A DNA stretch of 64,000 nt from Rhizobium tibeticum (GTDB taxonomy: Bacteria > Pseudomonadota > Alphaproteobacteria > Rhizobiales > Rhizobiaceae). This document shows positions 41,103-50,306 of this stretch, one piece after another. The notes beneath the pieces were generated by a model. It did not search any database and was not told the DNA's origin. It worked only from the letters and a program-made list of their open reading frames with translations. The DNA lies in contig NZ_FOCV01000016.1 in assembly GCF_900110205.1 (NCBI RefSeq), positions 1-64,000 of the forward strand, read 5' to 3'. How positions within the stretch are numbered: position 1 is the first letter of the stretch; every line of letters begins with the position of its first letter. A program made the position numbers and the translations under genes.

Positions 41103-42473
41103 TCAGGCGGCCTGAACCTTTTTGCCGGTGCGGGCCCATGCCGGCAACCAGTCGCCGTGGGCGGCCAGCAGATCGTCCACCATGGACCAGATCTGGTCAA
41201 GGTCGAGTTCGGCTGCGGTGTGCGGGTCCATCATTGCGGCATGGTATATGTGCTCGCGGTTCTCGGTCATCAGCGCCTGGACCGTCAGTTCCTGGACGTT
41301 GATGTTGGTACGCATCAGCGCCGTCAGCTGCGGCGGCAGGTCGCCGATAAAGGTTGGCTGGATGCCTGACGCGTCGACCAGGCACGGTACTTCGGCGGCG
41401 CAGTTGTAGGGCAGCGAGGTGATGCAGCCATTGTTGCGGACGTTGCCATAGATCACCGAGGGTTCGCCGGTCCAGACCGAGTTGATGATCGAGGAGGCAT
41501 ATTCTTTCGACTGCTTGACCTCGATCTTGTCGGCCGAACGATAGGCTTCCGCCTGCCCCTTCCAGCGCTCGATCTGTTCGATGCAGCGCTTTGGATATTC
41601 ATCGAGCGGAATGCCGAACTTCTCGATCAGATCCTCGCGGCCATCCTTGATGAAGTATGGCGTGTACTCGGCAAAATGCTCCGAGCTCTCCGTGACAAAA
41701 TAGCCAAGCCGCGTCAGCATCTCGTAGCGCACCTTGTTCGGGCAGCGCGGGTTCCAGCCGGGCTTCGGCGCGCGGCCCTCGCGGTAGGCGCGCACCAGAT
41801 CTGGATAAAGATCCTTGTAGGAACCGTCCGGCTGGCGATGCTCGAACTTCAGGTAGAAGGCCATGTGGTTGATGCCGGCGGAACGATAACGGATATCGTC
41901 GTAGGGAATGTCGAGGTCATGTGCCAGTTCCATCGCGGTGCCCTGCACCGAGTGGCAAAGGCCGACCTGCTTGATATCAGGATACTTCTCCGCAATCGCC
42001 CATGTGTTGATCGCCATCGGGTTGACATATTGCAGCATGATCGCCTCAGGGCAGACGGCAAGCATGTCCTCGCAGATCTTCCACAGATGCGGCACTGTGC
42101 GAAGGCCGCGCATGATGCCGCCGACGCCGAGCGTGTCGGCGATCGTCTGGCGCAAGCCATACTTCTTCGGGATCTCGAAATCGGTAACGGTGCAGGGTTC
42201 GTAACCGCCGATCTGGAAGGCGACGACCACGAAGTCGGCACCGGCAAGCGCCTTGCGCTGGTCCGAATAGGTCTCGGCCTTCGCCTTTGCCCCAAGTGTC
42301 GAGATCAGCTTGTTGACGACGATGGCGCTTTCTTCAAGCCGCTGCGGATTGATGTCCATCAGCGCGATGGTCGCACCCGACAGCGCCGGGCGCTGCAGCA
42401 CGTCGCCGATGATGTTCTTCATGAAGACTGTGGAGCCAGCTCCAATGAACGTGATCTTGGGATTTCTTGCCAT
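41103..42473 (-). CDS. GH4 glycosidase (alpha-galactosidase family), second copy
   Basis: The 456-residue protein belongs to GH4, whose members use NAD+ and a divalent metal. The N-terminus MARNPKITFIGAGSTVFMKN carries the cofactor glycines. Metal-site residues lie in GLCHSVQG and GINHMAF, and the subfamily blocks are QIGGYEPCTVTDFEIPKKYG and MQYVNPMA-like LQYVNPMAINTWA. It resembles MelA-type alpha-galactosidases but differs from the other GH4 gene at 48639. The start at 42473 follows GGAGGTTATA. It is the last gene of the agp operon and ends at a strong terminator. Alpha-galactosidase, alpha-glucosidase and alpha-glucuronidase activities all occur in GH4; the QIGG...DFEIP pattern favours alpha-galactosidase. 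Confidence 0.87.
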   Translation of the reverse strand: MARNPKITFIGAGSTVFMKNIIGDVLQRPALSGATIALMDINPQRLEESAIVVNKLISTLGAKAKAETYSDQRKALAGADFVVVAFQIGGYEPCTVTDFEIPKKYGLRQTIADTLGVGGIMRGLRTVPHLWKICEDMLAVCPEAIMLQYVNPMAINTWAIAEKYPDIKQVGLCHSVQGTAMELAHDLDIPYDDIRYRSAGINHMAFYLKFEHRQPDGSYKDLYPDLVRAYREGRAPKPGWNPRCPNKVRYEMLTRLGYFVTESSEHFAEYTPYFIKDGREDLIEKFGIPLDEYPKRCIEQIERWKGQAEAYRSADKIEVKQSKEYASSIINSVWTGEPSVIYGNVRNNGCITSLPYNCAAEVPCLVDASGIQPTFIGDLPPQLTALMRTNINVQELTVQALMTENREHIYHAAMMDPHTAAELDLDQIWSMVDDLLAAHGDWLPAWARTGKKVQAA

Positions 42474-42494
42474 TATAACCTCCGGCATGTGCAA

Positions 42495-44162
42495 TCAGGC
42501 GACCTCGAAAGCGGCTTTGACGAGCCGTTCCGTGTAGGCGGTCTTGGGATTGGTGAGAACTTCGTTGACGGGTCCCTCTTCCATGATTTTGCCATGCTGC
42601 ATGACAATCACGCGGTGGCAGAGGGCACGCACGACCTTGAGATCGTGCGAAATGAAGAGGTAGCTGAGGCCTCGTTCGTCCTGCAGCCTGCGCAGCAGGT
42701 CGATGATCTGCGCCTGGACCGACAGATCGAGCGCCGAGGTCGGCTCGTCGAGCAGGATGAACTCCGGCTCGAGCGCGATGGCGCGGGCAATGGCAATGCG
42801 CTGGCGCTGGCCGCCCGAGAATTCATGCGGAAAGCGAGACAGGATATTGCCGGGCATGCCCGCCGCAATCAGCGCCTCGCGGACGCGGTCGAGCCGTTCG
42901 GCCTTGGTCGCACCGAGCTTGTTGACGACGAGCCCTTCTTCGATGATCTGTCCGATCGTCATGCGCGGATTGAGCGAGGAAAACGGATCCTGAAAGACGA
43001 CCTGCATGCGCGAGCGTAGCGGTCGCATTTCCGAACGCGACTTGCCATGGATCGGCAGCTTGTCGAAGAAGATTTCGCCGCCATCCGGATCGTTCAGCCT
43101 GAGCAGTGCCTGGCCGAACGTGGTCTTGCCGGAACCGGATTCACCGACCAGACCCAGCGTCTCATGGCGACGAAGCGTGAGGTTCAGGCTATCGACGGCA
43201 ACGAGTTCCTTCAACTGTGGTTTGAAGAAGCTGCCGTGGCGCATCATGAAGGAGACGCGTACGTCCCTCGCCTCCAGGATGACATCCGATCCTTCCGGTA
43301 GCGGATTGGCCTGGCCGCGAGGCTCGGAGCCGAGGAGGTGCTTGGTATAGGCATGCTGAGGATTGGCAAAGAGCTTTTCCGTGGTGTTGTGCTCGCGCAT
43401 CTCGCCGTCCTGCATCACGTAGACATAGTCGGAGAACTGCCGCACCACCGTCAGGTCGTGGGTGATCAGGATCACCGCCATGCGCAGCTCTTGCTGGAGG
43501 TTGCGGATGAGGTTGAGGATCTGTGCCTGCACAGTAACATCGAGCGCCGTGGTCGGTTCGTCGGCAATGAGCACGTCCGGGTCGTTGGCAAGCGCCATGG
43601 CGATCATCACGCGCTGACGCTGACCGCCCGAAAGCTGATGCGGATATTGCATAAGCCGTGCTTCCGGATCCGGGATCTGAACGTGCTTCAGCAGTTCCAA
43701 GGCGCGGGCTTGCGCCTGCGTCTTGCTCATCCTGCGATGAACGCGGATTGCCTCGACGATCTGGCTGCCGATCGTGTAGATCGGGTTCAACGAGCTCATT
43801 GGCTCCTGAAAAATCATCGAGATACGGTCACCGCGAAGCTTGCGCCGTTGCCGCTCGGAGAACTGAAGGATATTGGCGCCGTCATATTCGACGGTCGATT
43901 TCTGCGCGACCACCGCCCGCTTGGATAACAGCCCCATGACGGTGCGGGCCGTCACGGATTTACCGGAACCGGATTCGCCGACGATCGCAATCGTTTCGCC
44001 ACGATAAAGCTGAAAGGAGATATCCTTCACGGCTTCGACCGTGCCATGCTCGACCTTGAAATTCACGGCGATGTTGCGGGCGTCGATGATCGGGCTTTCC
44101 GTGCGCCCCTCGTGATCGAGGCGAACCGGCGGGGCGAAGGAGTTGACGAGTGCAAGGGCCAT
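42495..44162 (-). CDS. agpD: Dual-domain ABC ATPase of the alpha-galactoside importer
   Basis: The 555-residue protein joins two Opp/Dpp-type ATPase domains. The first has [22 protein letters not shown] and [13 protein letters not shown]; the second [22 protein letters not shown] and [13 protein letters not shown]. Peptide importers usually split these into DppD and DppF; fused forms are known among sugar-transporting members of the family. It ends 21 bases before the second GH4 gene's start. The start at 44162 follows GAGGTGAAGAAC; an ATG at 44225 lies in the permease gene. In Sinorhizobium the equivalent Agp transporter imports melibiose, raffinose and related galactosides. Confidence 0.9.
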   Translation of the reverse strand: MALALVNSFAPPVRLDHEGRTESPIIDARNIAVNFKVEHGTVEAVKDISFQLYRGETIAIVGESGSGKSVTARTVMGLLSKRAVVAQKSTVEYDGANILQFSERQRRKLRGDRISMIFQEPMSSLNPIYTIGSQIVEAIRVHRRMSKTQAQARALELLKHVQIPDPEARLMQYPHQLSGGQRQRVMIAMALANDPDVLIADEPTTALDVTVQAQILNLIRNLQQELRMAVILITHDLTVVRQFSDYVYVMQDGEMREHNTTEKLFANPQHAYTKHLLGSEPRGQANPLPEGSDVILEARDVRVSFMMRHGSFFKPQLKELVAVDSLNLTLRRHETLGLVGESGSGKTTFGQALLRLNDPDGGEIFFDKLPIHGKSRSEMRPLRSRMQVVFQDPFSSLNPRMTIGQIIEEGLVVNKLGATKAERLDRVREALIAAGMPGNILSRFPHEFSGGQRQRIAIARAIALEPEFILLDEPTSALDLSVQAQIIDLLRRLQDERGLSYLFISHDLKVVRALCHRVIVMQHGKIMEEGPVNEVLTNPKTAYTERLVKAAFEVA

Positions 44163-44172
44163 GTTCTTCACC

Positions 44173-45306
44173 TCAATAAGGATCGACTGCGTCGCGCAGA
44201 CCATCGCCCAGCGCATTGAAGGCAAAGACGGTGATCAAGACGAAACCGACCGGCGCCAGAATCCAGGGATAGGTGCCGATCACCGAGTAATTCGCGGTGT
44301 CCTGCAGCATCAGGCCCCAGGAAATCAGCGGCGGCTTCACGGCAAAACCGAGGAAGCCGAGGAAGGATTCCAAGAGCACGACGCTTGGGATATGCAGCGT
44401 GACAGCGACGATGACGTGGCTCATCACGTTCGGGAAGATGTGCTGGAAGATGATGCGCCGGTCTGTGGCGCCAACCGCCATGGCGGCGCGCACATAATCA
44501 ATGCGGGCAAGCGCCAGCGTCTTGCCGCGCACTTCGCGCGACATCTGTGCCCAGCCGAGCGCCGACATGACGATGATCACGAAGCCGAGGAAGACATTGG
44601 TCGGCGCCGTCACTGGGATCAATGAGGTCAGGGCGAGATAAAGAGGCAACTGCGGGAAGGCGAGCACCACTTCGACGAAGCGCTGAACCCAGGTGTCGAA
44701 GGTGCCGCCGAAATAGCCTGATACCATGCCGACCGTCGTGCCGATCATCGTCACGATGAAGACGACGGTGAGTGCGATCGTCAGTGAAATCCGCGAACCG
44801 ATGATGGCGCGTGAGAGGACGTCACGGCCGAACTTGTCGGTTCCGAGAAAGTGCACCGGCTGGCCGTCCACCGAACCGAAGAAGTGCCGGCTCGCCGGGA
44901 TGAGGCCAAAGAGCCTGTATTCCGCACCCTTCACGAAAAAGCCGAGGAGGCGCGGATTGTCGTAGTCAGGGCCGACGATTGGCTGGAAGGTGACGGGATC
45001 GAGCTCTTCGGATTCACCGAGCGCATAGACACGCGGCGGATAGGTGAGATTGCCGTCCCTGTCATGGAAGCTCATGACCTGCGGCGGCGCGAAGCCAACA
45101 TCGGTGGCCTTCGGGTCCATGGGCGCAAAGAAATCGGCAAAGATCGCCATGACGAGCAACAAGCCAACGAGGACGAGGCCCATCACTCCCGTCCAGGAGC
45201 GTCTTAACCGCCGCCAGACGAGCGCCAGGTAGCTCTCATTGCCGAGCGGCGCATTGTTGACGGCTTCTTCATGTGGCGGCGGGGGAGCGGAATCGAAGGC
45301 GAGCAT
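44173..45306 (-). CDS. agpC: ABC permease of the alpha-galactoside importer (DppC type)
   Basis: The 377-residue permease has a hydrophilic N-terminus (MLAFDSAPPPPHEEAV), a first span around GVMGLVLVGLLLVMAIFADF, a long periplasmic loop with FLGTDKFGRDVLSRAIIGSR, and the DppC-type motif MSREVRGKTLALARIDYVRA in the coupling loop. The start at 45306 has GGAGGAGCCTGAT and follows the agpB stop by one base. Its length, longer than DppC (about 300), is due to the large periplasmic loop. Confidence 0.9.
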   Translation of the reverse strand: MLAFDSAPPPPHEEAVNNAPLGNESYLALVWRRLRRSWTGVMGLVLVGLLLVMAIFADFFAPMDPKATDVGFAPPQVMSFHDRDGNLTYPPRVYALGESEELDPVTFQPIVGPDYDNPRLLGFFVKGAEYRLFGLIPASRHFFGSVDGQPVHFLGTDKFGRDVLSRAIIGSRISLTIALTVVFIVTMIGTTVGMVSGYFGGTFDTWVQRFVEVVLAFPQLPLYLALTSLIPVTAPTNVFLGFVIIVMSALGWAQMSREVRGKTLALARIDYVRAAMAVGATDRRIIFQHIFPNVMSHVIVAVTLHIPSVVLLESFLGFLGFAVKPPLISWGLMLQDTANYSVIGTYPWILAPVGFVLITVFAFNALGDGLRDAVDPY

Positions 45307-45307
45307 A

Positions 45308-46315
45308 TCAGGCTCCTCCGTACTGGCGGACACGTGGGTCCAGCATGGCAAGCAGCATGTCGGCGATGATGTTGCCGACGATCAGTGTGGCAGAGAGCAC
45401 CATCATGAAGGTGGCCGTCACGTAGACGTCGCCGATCGCCATGGAGCCCACGATCGCCGGTCCGACGGTTGGAAGCGAGAAGATGATCGCGGTCTCGATC
45501 TCCCCGGTCAGCATGTAGGGAAGGACGACGCCCTGGTACATGACGAGTGGATGGAGCGCGTTCGGCACCGCATGACGCATGACGACCGCGGCGCCGGACA
45601 GACCTTTGGCGCGGGCCGTCTCAACATATTGCGCATTCAGCGTATCGAGCAGATTGCCGCGCATGACGCGCATGTTGTAGGCGAGCCCGCCGAAGGTGGC
45701 GATGGCGACGACTGGCCACACATGGCTGACGAGATCGACGAATTTTGCCCAGGACCACGGCGCTCCGCCATATTGCGGCGAGAAGAAGCTGCCGATCTCC
45801 GAGACGTTGAACTGGAACACGAGCAGGTAGACGATGATCAGCGCCATCAGGAAGCGCGGCACCGTCATGCCGAGGAAGGAGACGCCCGAAAGCAGGCTGT
45901 CGATCCAGGAATATTGCCGGGTTGCCGCCCAGATACCAAAACCGATGCCAAGCACGGATGCGAAGATGTGGCAAACCAGGGCAAGCGCTAGAGTGCGCGG
46001 CAGGCGTTCGCTTACGACATCGGCAACCGGCTTGTTATAGAACATGCTGTAGCCGAAATCGCCTTGTGTCACGATACCCTTGATCCAGTTGAAATACTGG
46101 ACGACCATCGGCTGATCGAGGCCGTGCTCGACGCGATACGCTTGAGCCTGTTCCTCGGCCTGGGCAAAAGAGGCCCCACTCTGATTGATCAACTGCGAAC
46201 GGATGTAGTCGGCATAGTCACCGGGCGGTGCCTGGATGATCGCGAAGGTCACGATGCTCAAAATGATGAGGACGGGTATCGCAGAGGCTATGCGCACGAG
46301 CAGGAATCGTAACAT
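45308..46315 (-). CDS. agpB: ABC permease of the alpha-galactoside importer (DppB type)
   Basis: The 335-residue protein begins MLRFLLVRIASAIPVLIILS, the standard first span of DppB permeases, followed by a periplasmic loop (VEHGLDQPMVVQYFNWIKGI, GDFGYS) and the coupling motif VRGNLLDTLN-like MRGNLLDTLNAQYVETARAK. Together with AgpC it forms the membrane channel. Confidence 0.92.
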   Translation of the reverse strand: MLRFLLVRIASAIPVLIILSIVTFAIIQAPPGDYADYIRSQLINQSGASFAQAEEQAQAYRVEHGLDQPMVVQYFNWIKGIVTQGDFGYSMFYNKPVADVVSERLPRTLALALVCHIFASVLGIGFGIWAATRQYSWIDSLLSGVSFLGMTVPRFLMALIIVYLLVFQFNVSEIGSFFSPQYGGAPWSWAKFVDLVSHVWPVVAIATFGGLAYNMRVMRGNLLDTLNAQYVETARAKGLSGAAVVMRHAVPNALHPLVMYQGVVLPYMLTGEIETAIIFSLPTVGPAIVGSMAIGDVYVTATFMMVLSATLIVGNIIADMLLAMLDPRVRQYGGA

Positions 46316-46357
46316 CGGACGGTTCGCTTCTCCTTGCCGCCAGTCGCGCCTGTCGGT

Positions 46358-46387
46358 GCGGCCGGCTTGTTGACGTTGCCCGGCCGC
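46358..46387 (-). other. Intercistronic hairpin between agpA and agpB
   Basis: GCGGCCGG (46358-46365) and CCGGCCGC (46380-46387) are perfect 8-bp arms with a 14-base loop and no U-run. Such hairpins behind binding-protein genes often stabilise the upstream message and lower expression downstream; that role is inferred. Confidence 0.5.
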
Positions 46388-46427
46388 GCTTCACGCGCGA
46401 CCGGAGTCCTCGGTTGGGAGGGAACGC

Positions 46428-48515
46428 TTAGTTGACCGGGCCTTTTTCACCAGGCTTGCCGGGCAGCTGTTCGGGGAATAGCTCGTACTTGCCCTGCTTG
46501 TCGGCAGCCACCCACAGGCGTTCGCGGATGACGGAGTCCTCGGCCCAATTGAACATGAAGATCGGAGTCCCTTCCGGCACGTTCGAGAAGCGCTTGTTGA
46601 TGATCAGCGCTCCCGGATATTCCGTGAGGCCGATGGTATCGACATTCTCTGTCGCGATCTTCTGATACTGCTTCATCAGGTCGACGCGCTCGTTGTTGTC
46701 CTGGCTGGTCTGGAACTTCGTGATAATACCCACCAGCTTCTCTTCGTAGGGCATCAGGTCAACTTTGCCGTCGGTGCCGGCGCGATGCTGCCAGCTCGTA
46801 CGCGGACCGACGGGCGCAAGCTGTTCGGTGTTCTGCACGACCGAGGCAAGTTCCGGCGAACTGCGCTGGATCAGCCAGTCGAAACGGCCGGCGTAATGGG
46901 CATCGTCACGCTTTGGACCATCCAATGCATTGAGGATGACCTTCAGGCCAAGTTTTTCCATCTGTCCGATGACGCCTTCTGCAAGGCTTTTGTCCGTTGC
47001 GTAGGCGTTGTTGACGAGAAGCACGATCTCGACATTCTTGCCGCCTTCTGTTCCAGCGGGGAAGTTTAAGAAGCCGTCGCCGTCCGTATCCTTGAGGCCG
47101 GCCTTGGCAAGCAGCGCCTTGGCGCCCTTCAGATCGAAGGGGTAATAAACGACGGAATTGCGATCGTAGAAGCTCGTGCCCGAAGACAGGCCGCCGGGAT
47201 AGATCGCCGTGAACGGACCCTTGACGAGAGAGTCGCCGATCGCCTTGCGGTCGAGACCCATGGTGACCGCCTTGCGGAAGTCTTCATTGCGGTTCAGCTC
47301 GCGCACCGCCTGACCGCGCGCATCAGGATCGCCCCAGCCGTTGCCGGACAGGTTCATGCGCATGTTGTAGCCGATCAGGCGCGGGCCGAAGGCAAGACGT
47401 GCCGGCGCGGTCTTCTCAGCGGCGCGCTTCAGCGACGCCACGAAGTTCTCCGGCTGTTCCAGGTTGGAAATGTCGCCGGAACCGGCAACAGCCTGCACGT
47501 CTCGATCAGCCCAGGTCGACAGCTTGTAGTGCAGCTCGTTGAGGTAAGGCAGTTGGTTGCCCTTCTCGTCGACCTTCCAGTAGTAGGGATTACGGCGCAG
47601 CACGATGATGTCATCCGGACGGTATTCGACCGGCACCCAGGCACCCATGACAGGCATGTTCATGAATTCCGGAGGGAAGGCATTCTTGAACTGGTCGTAG
47701 GTGTTCTTCGAATACTTCGGATGCTGCGGCTTCAGGATATGCGCCGGACCCGGGCAGAAGCTCGGATAGGACATCGTATAGAGATATTGCTTCGGGAAGG
47801 CTTCCTTGAAGGTCCATTCGACGGTGTAGTCGTCGATCTTCGTCAGCGTCGTTCCCTCACCGAAAGCTTCTGGCGATGCGCCGCCGCCGAGGGGCGAGAC
47901 ATTCGGGTCGATGACCTCATCGTCCCAGTAGAACATAATGTCGTCAGCGTTGAAGGGCACGCCATCCGACCATTTCGCGCCTTCGATCAGGTGCATGGTC
48001 AGCTTGTGGCCATCCTGCGACCAATCCCAGCTCTTGGCGAGGTTCGGAAGCGGTTCGGTGTCCTTCGCCTGAACCTGGAAGAGCGGTGCGGTGCGCGTCA
48101 GGCATTCGGAGAGGCCGATATCGATGCCGCCCCAGCCCTGTGTCTGGCCAGCACCATAGTTCCAGCCTTCCGGCCGGCCGCCGATGACATGCCGAAGAGT
48201 ATCACCGTAAACGCCGGGACCATCCACCATGTTCTCTGTCTTGAAGACAAGAGGTTCCTTGGGCAGGCGATCCTTGACGGGCGGCAGCTTGCCGGCAGCG
48301 ACAAAGTTCTTCGTCACCCAGTCTGGCTCGTGATATTCAGGCAGCGCCTTGAACTCTTCGATCGAATCTCTCGCGACGTATTTGATCTTGCCTTCCGCCG
48401 GAAACTGCGGCGGAACGGGCGGTGCTGTCGGCTCGGAAGCATAGGCGCTCAAAGCCGAGACCGAGACGCTCAGCGCCAGTCCGGCAAGGATGCCAAGGTT
48501 GCGGTAATTTCTCAT
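46428..48515 (-). CDS. agpA: Periplasmic alpha-galactoside-binding protein
   Basis: The 695-residue precursor has a signal peptide ending near AYA-SE (residue 27) and the solute-binding family 5 (Opp/Dpp-type) pattern: GWGGIDIGLSECLTRTAPLF, LPNLAKSWDWSQDGHKLTMH, IEGAKWSDGVPFNADDIMFY and VRELNRNEDFRKAVTMGLDR. It is larger than DppA or OppA (about 540), as recalled for AgpA. The start has GGGAGAGACG before it. Its gene directly follows the first GH4 gene across a highly structured 123-base gap. Confidence 0.9.
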   Translation of the reverse strand: MRNYRNLGILAGLALSVSVSALSAYASEPTAPPVPPQFPAEGKIKYVARDSIEEFKALPEYHEPDWVTKNFVAAGKLPPVKDRLPKEPLVFKTENMVDGPGVYGDTLRHVIGGRPEGWNYGAGQTQGWGGIDIGLSECLTRTAPLFQVQAKDTEPLPNLAKSWDWSQDGHKLTMHLIEGAKWSDGVPFNADDIMFYWDDEVIDPNVSPLGGGASPEAFGEGTTLTKIDDYTVEWTFKEAFPKQYLYTMSYPSFCPGPAHILKPQHPKYSKNTYDQFKNAFPPEFMNMPVMGAWVPVEYRPDDIIVLRRNPYYWKVDEKGNQLPYLNELHYKLSTWADRDVQAVAGSGDISNLEQPENFVASLKRAAEKTAPARLAFGPRLIGYNMRMNLSGNGWGDPDARGQAVRELNRNEDFRKAVTMGLDRKAIGDSLVKGPFTAIYPGGLSSGTSFYDRNSVVYYPFDLKGAKALLAKAGLKDTDGDGFLNFPAGTEGGKNVEIVLLVNNAYATDKSLAEGVIGQMEKLGLKVILNALDGPKRDDAHYAGRFDWLIQRSSPELASVVQNTEQLAPVGPRTSWQHRAGTDGKVDLMPYEEKLVGIITKFQTSQDNNERVDLMKQYQKIATENVDTIGLTEYPGALIINKRFSNVPEGTPIFMFNWAEDSVIRERLWVAADKQGKYELFPEQLPGKPGEKGPVN

Positions 48516-48588
48516 CGTCTCTCCCTTTTTGTTTCGAGGCGCTTGCGGCTGCCCCGGTTCTCCTCAAACGATCCGGCGACGGTTTTGC

Positions 48589-48635
48589 GGCGATGGGGTC
48601 CCTCCCGGAGCCCCATCGCCACCCGTCCTCCGGGA
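48589..48635 (-). other. Interleaved stems (possible pseudoknot) between melA and agpA
   Basis: GGCGATGGGG (48589-48598) pairs perfectly with CCCCATCGCC (48611-48620). TCCCGGAG (48603-48610) pairs perfectly with CTCCGGGA (48628-48635). One arm of each stem lies in the other's loop, so they form either an H-type pseudoknot or two alternative hairpins. The block begins four bases after the melA stop, and no U-run follows. Confidence 0.6.
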
Positions 48636-48638
48636 AAT

Positions 48639-50105
48639 TCAGACAGCCTGCTTGAGCGCCGCCTTTTCGGCACGCAGCTCGTCGATCGAGCGGACGCTGC
48701 GGCGAGCCGCACCTGCCCAGTCGCGGGTCTTGACGGTCGATTTCGCCAGCCGCTCCTTGGCGGCGGGAACGGCATCAGCGTATTGCGGCAACCAGCGCGC
48801 CTGGGCGACGACCATCTCGTCGACCATCTGCCAGACTTCTTCCGGTGTTGCGACAGCACCGACCAGCGGGTCGTGCAGCACGGCAAGCTTCAGGAGGTCG
48901 ATATCACCACTGATGGCTGCATGTACCGACATGCGCTGCACGTTGATCGACGCAATGCAGGTGGCAGCGCAGGCTTCCGGAATGGTGATGCCGGAGACCA
49001 TGTTGATGCCGAAGCGATCGACAAAACCGGGCGACTCGATGATCGCATCCGACGGCAGGTTGGTGATGACCCCATTGTTCTTGAGGTTGAAGTGGCCGCG
49101 GTAGACGCGCCCCGTTTCCAGGGCCTCGAGGATATGGCTCGCATGCTCGTTCGAACGCTTGGCCGGATCGATCGGCTTGGATGCCGATTCCAGGAATTGC
49201 GGGAACTCGGTCTCGAACCAGTTGCGGGTTTCGGTGGAGTGGCGCAGATAGCCGCCAGTCTCGCCGTGGATCCAGTCCGACATGTCGATCCACTTGGTGA
49301 TCTCATCCGGCCGCTTGCGGTACCAGGGCAGGTATTCCGACAAGTGGCCGTTGCTTTCAGTCGAGTAGACCCCGAAGCGCTTCAGCACGTCGATGCGCAG
49401 CTTTTCCTGCTGTGAGAAGATCGGATGGGCCTCGAAAGCTGCAACGAGCTCGTCCTTGCCGATCTTGCGGCCGTTCAAACGCAGATCGACGAACCAGGTC
49501 TGGTGGTTGATGCCCGAGCAGATATAGTCGAGTTCGGAAGGCGACTTTGCGCCAAGCACTTCGGCGATCTGTTCGGCCCCATGCTGGACGCCGTGGCAAA
49601 GACCGACCGTGTCGACCTTGCCGTATTCAATCGCAGCCCAGGTGTTCATCGCCATCGGGTTGGCATAGTTCAGGAACTTGGCACCCGGCTCGGCAACCTC
49701 GCGGATATCCTTGCAGAAGTCGAGGATGACGGGAATGTTGCGCTGGCCGTAGAGAATGCCGCCGGCGCAGATCGTATCGCCGACGCACTGGTCGATACCA
49801 TACTTGAGCGGAATGCGGATGTCGTCCGCATAGGCCTCCAGGCCGCCAACGCGCACGCAGCTGATGATGTAGCGCGCACCCGTCAAGGCTTCGCGACGGT
49901 TGGTTGTCGCCGTCACCTTGGTCGGCAGCTTGTTGGAGGAGACGATTGTGTCGAGGATCTGCTTGATCATTTGAAGATTGTGTTCGCTCATGTCCGTAAG
50001 AGCGAATTCCACATCCCTAAACTCCGGAACGCAGAGGATGTCAGTGAACAGTTTTTTCGTGAAGCCGACGCTGCCCGCGCCGATGATAGCGATTTTGAAA
50101 CTCAT
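48639..50105 (-). CDS. melA: GH4 alpha-galactosidase
   Basis: The 488-residue enzyme begins MSFKIAIIGAGSVGFTKKLF and closely follows the Sinorhizobium MelA sequence as I recall it, including SCVRVGGLEAYADDIRIPLK, FLNYANPMAMNTWAAIEYGK, GLCHGVQHGAEQIAE and GINHQTWFVD. GH4 enzymes act through NAD+-assisted elimination with a divalent metal held by the Cys and His of these motifs. It splits melibiose and raffinose-type sugars after import. It is the first gene of the leftward agp operon, divergent from agpT. There is no signal peptide. Confidence 0.92.
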   Translation of the reverse strand: MSFKIAIIGAGSVGFTKKLFTDILCVPEFRDVEFALTDMSEHNLQMIKQILDTIVSSNKLPTKVTATTNRREALTGARYIISCVRVGGLEAYADDIRIPLKYGIDQCVGDTICAGGILYGQRNIPVILDFCKDIREVAEPGAKFLNYANPMAMNTWAAIEYGKVDTVGLCHGVQHGAEQIAEVLGAKSPSELDYICSGINHQTWFVDLRLNGRKIGKDELVAAFEAHPIFSQQEKLRIDVLKRFGVYSTESNGHLSEYLPWYRKRPDEITKWIDMSDWIHGETGGYLRHSTETRNWFETEFPQFLESASKPIDPAKRSNEHASHILEALETGRVYRGHFNLKNNGVITNLPSDAIIESPGFVDRFGINMVSGITIPEACAATCIASINVQRMSVHAAISGDIDLLKLAVLHDPLVGAVATPEEVWQMVDEMVVAQARWLPQYADAVPAAKERLAKSTVKTRDWAGAARRSVRSIDELRAEKAALKQAV

Positions 50106-50258
50106 GATCTTTGCCTCAATGCAATCAAATTGCCGGCGTGGAACGATGAGAAGAAGAATGCGACGCGGGCTTGCGCACGACGTCGAAAAAGGCCAAAAAC
50201 TCGGCTTATTCTCCTCCCCGCCGCTCCTCGGTGCTGGCGGTGTTCTCTCTCTTGAGGC

Positions 50259-50302
50259 GGATTATGCGCAAATTCGGCGGCGCCGCCAGAGAAGGATTAT
50301 GC
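50259..50302. promoter_or_regulatory. GGATTATGC direct repeats in the agpT-melA control region
   Basis: GGATTATGC occurs at 50259-50267 and 50294-50302, 35 bases apart, with a GGCGGCGCCGCC palindrome between them (50276-50287). AraC-type activators bind direct repeats, so these are candidate AgpT sites, but one copy overlaps the ribosome-binding region of agpT. The rest of 50106-50306 shows no gene. Confidence 0.35.
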
Positions 50303-50306
50303 TTTC

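Noticed and set aside
47529..49415. Open frame of 628 codons on the plus strand
   Set aside because: It runs antisense through agpA and melA and encodes low-complexity, Arg/Val/Asp-rich sequence with no domain.
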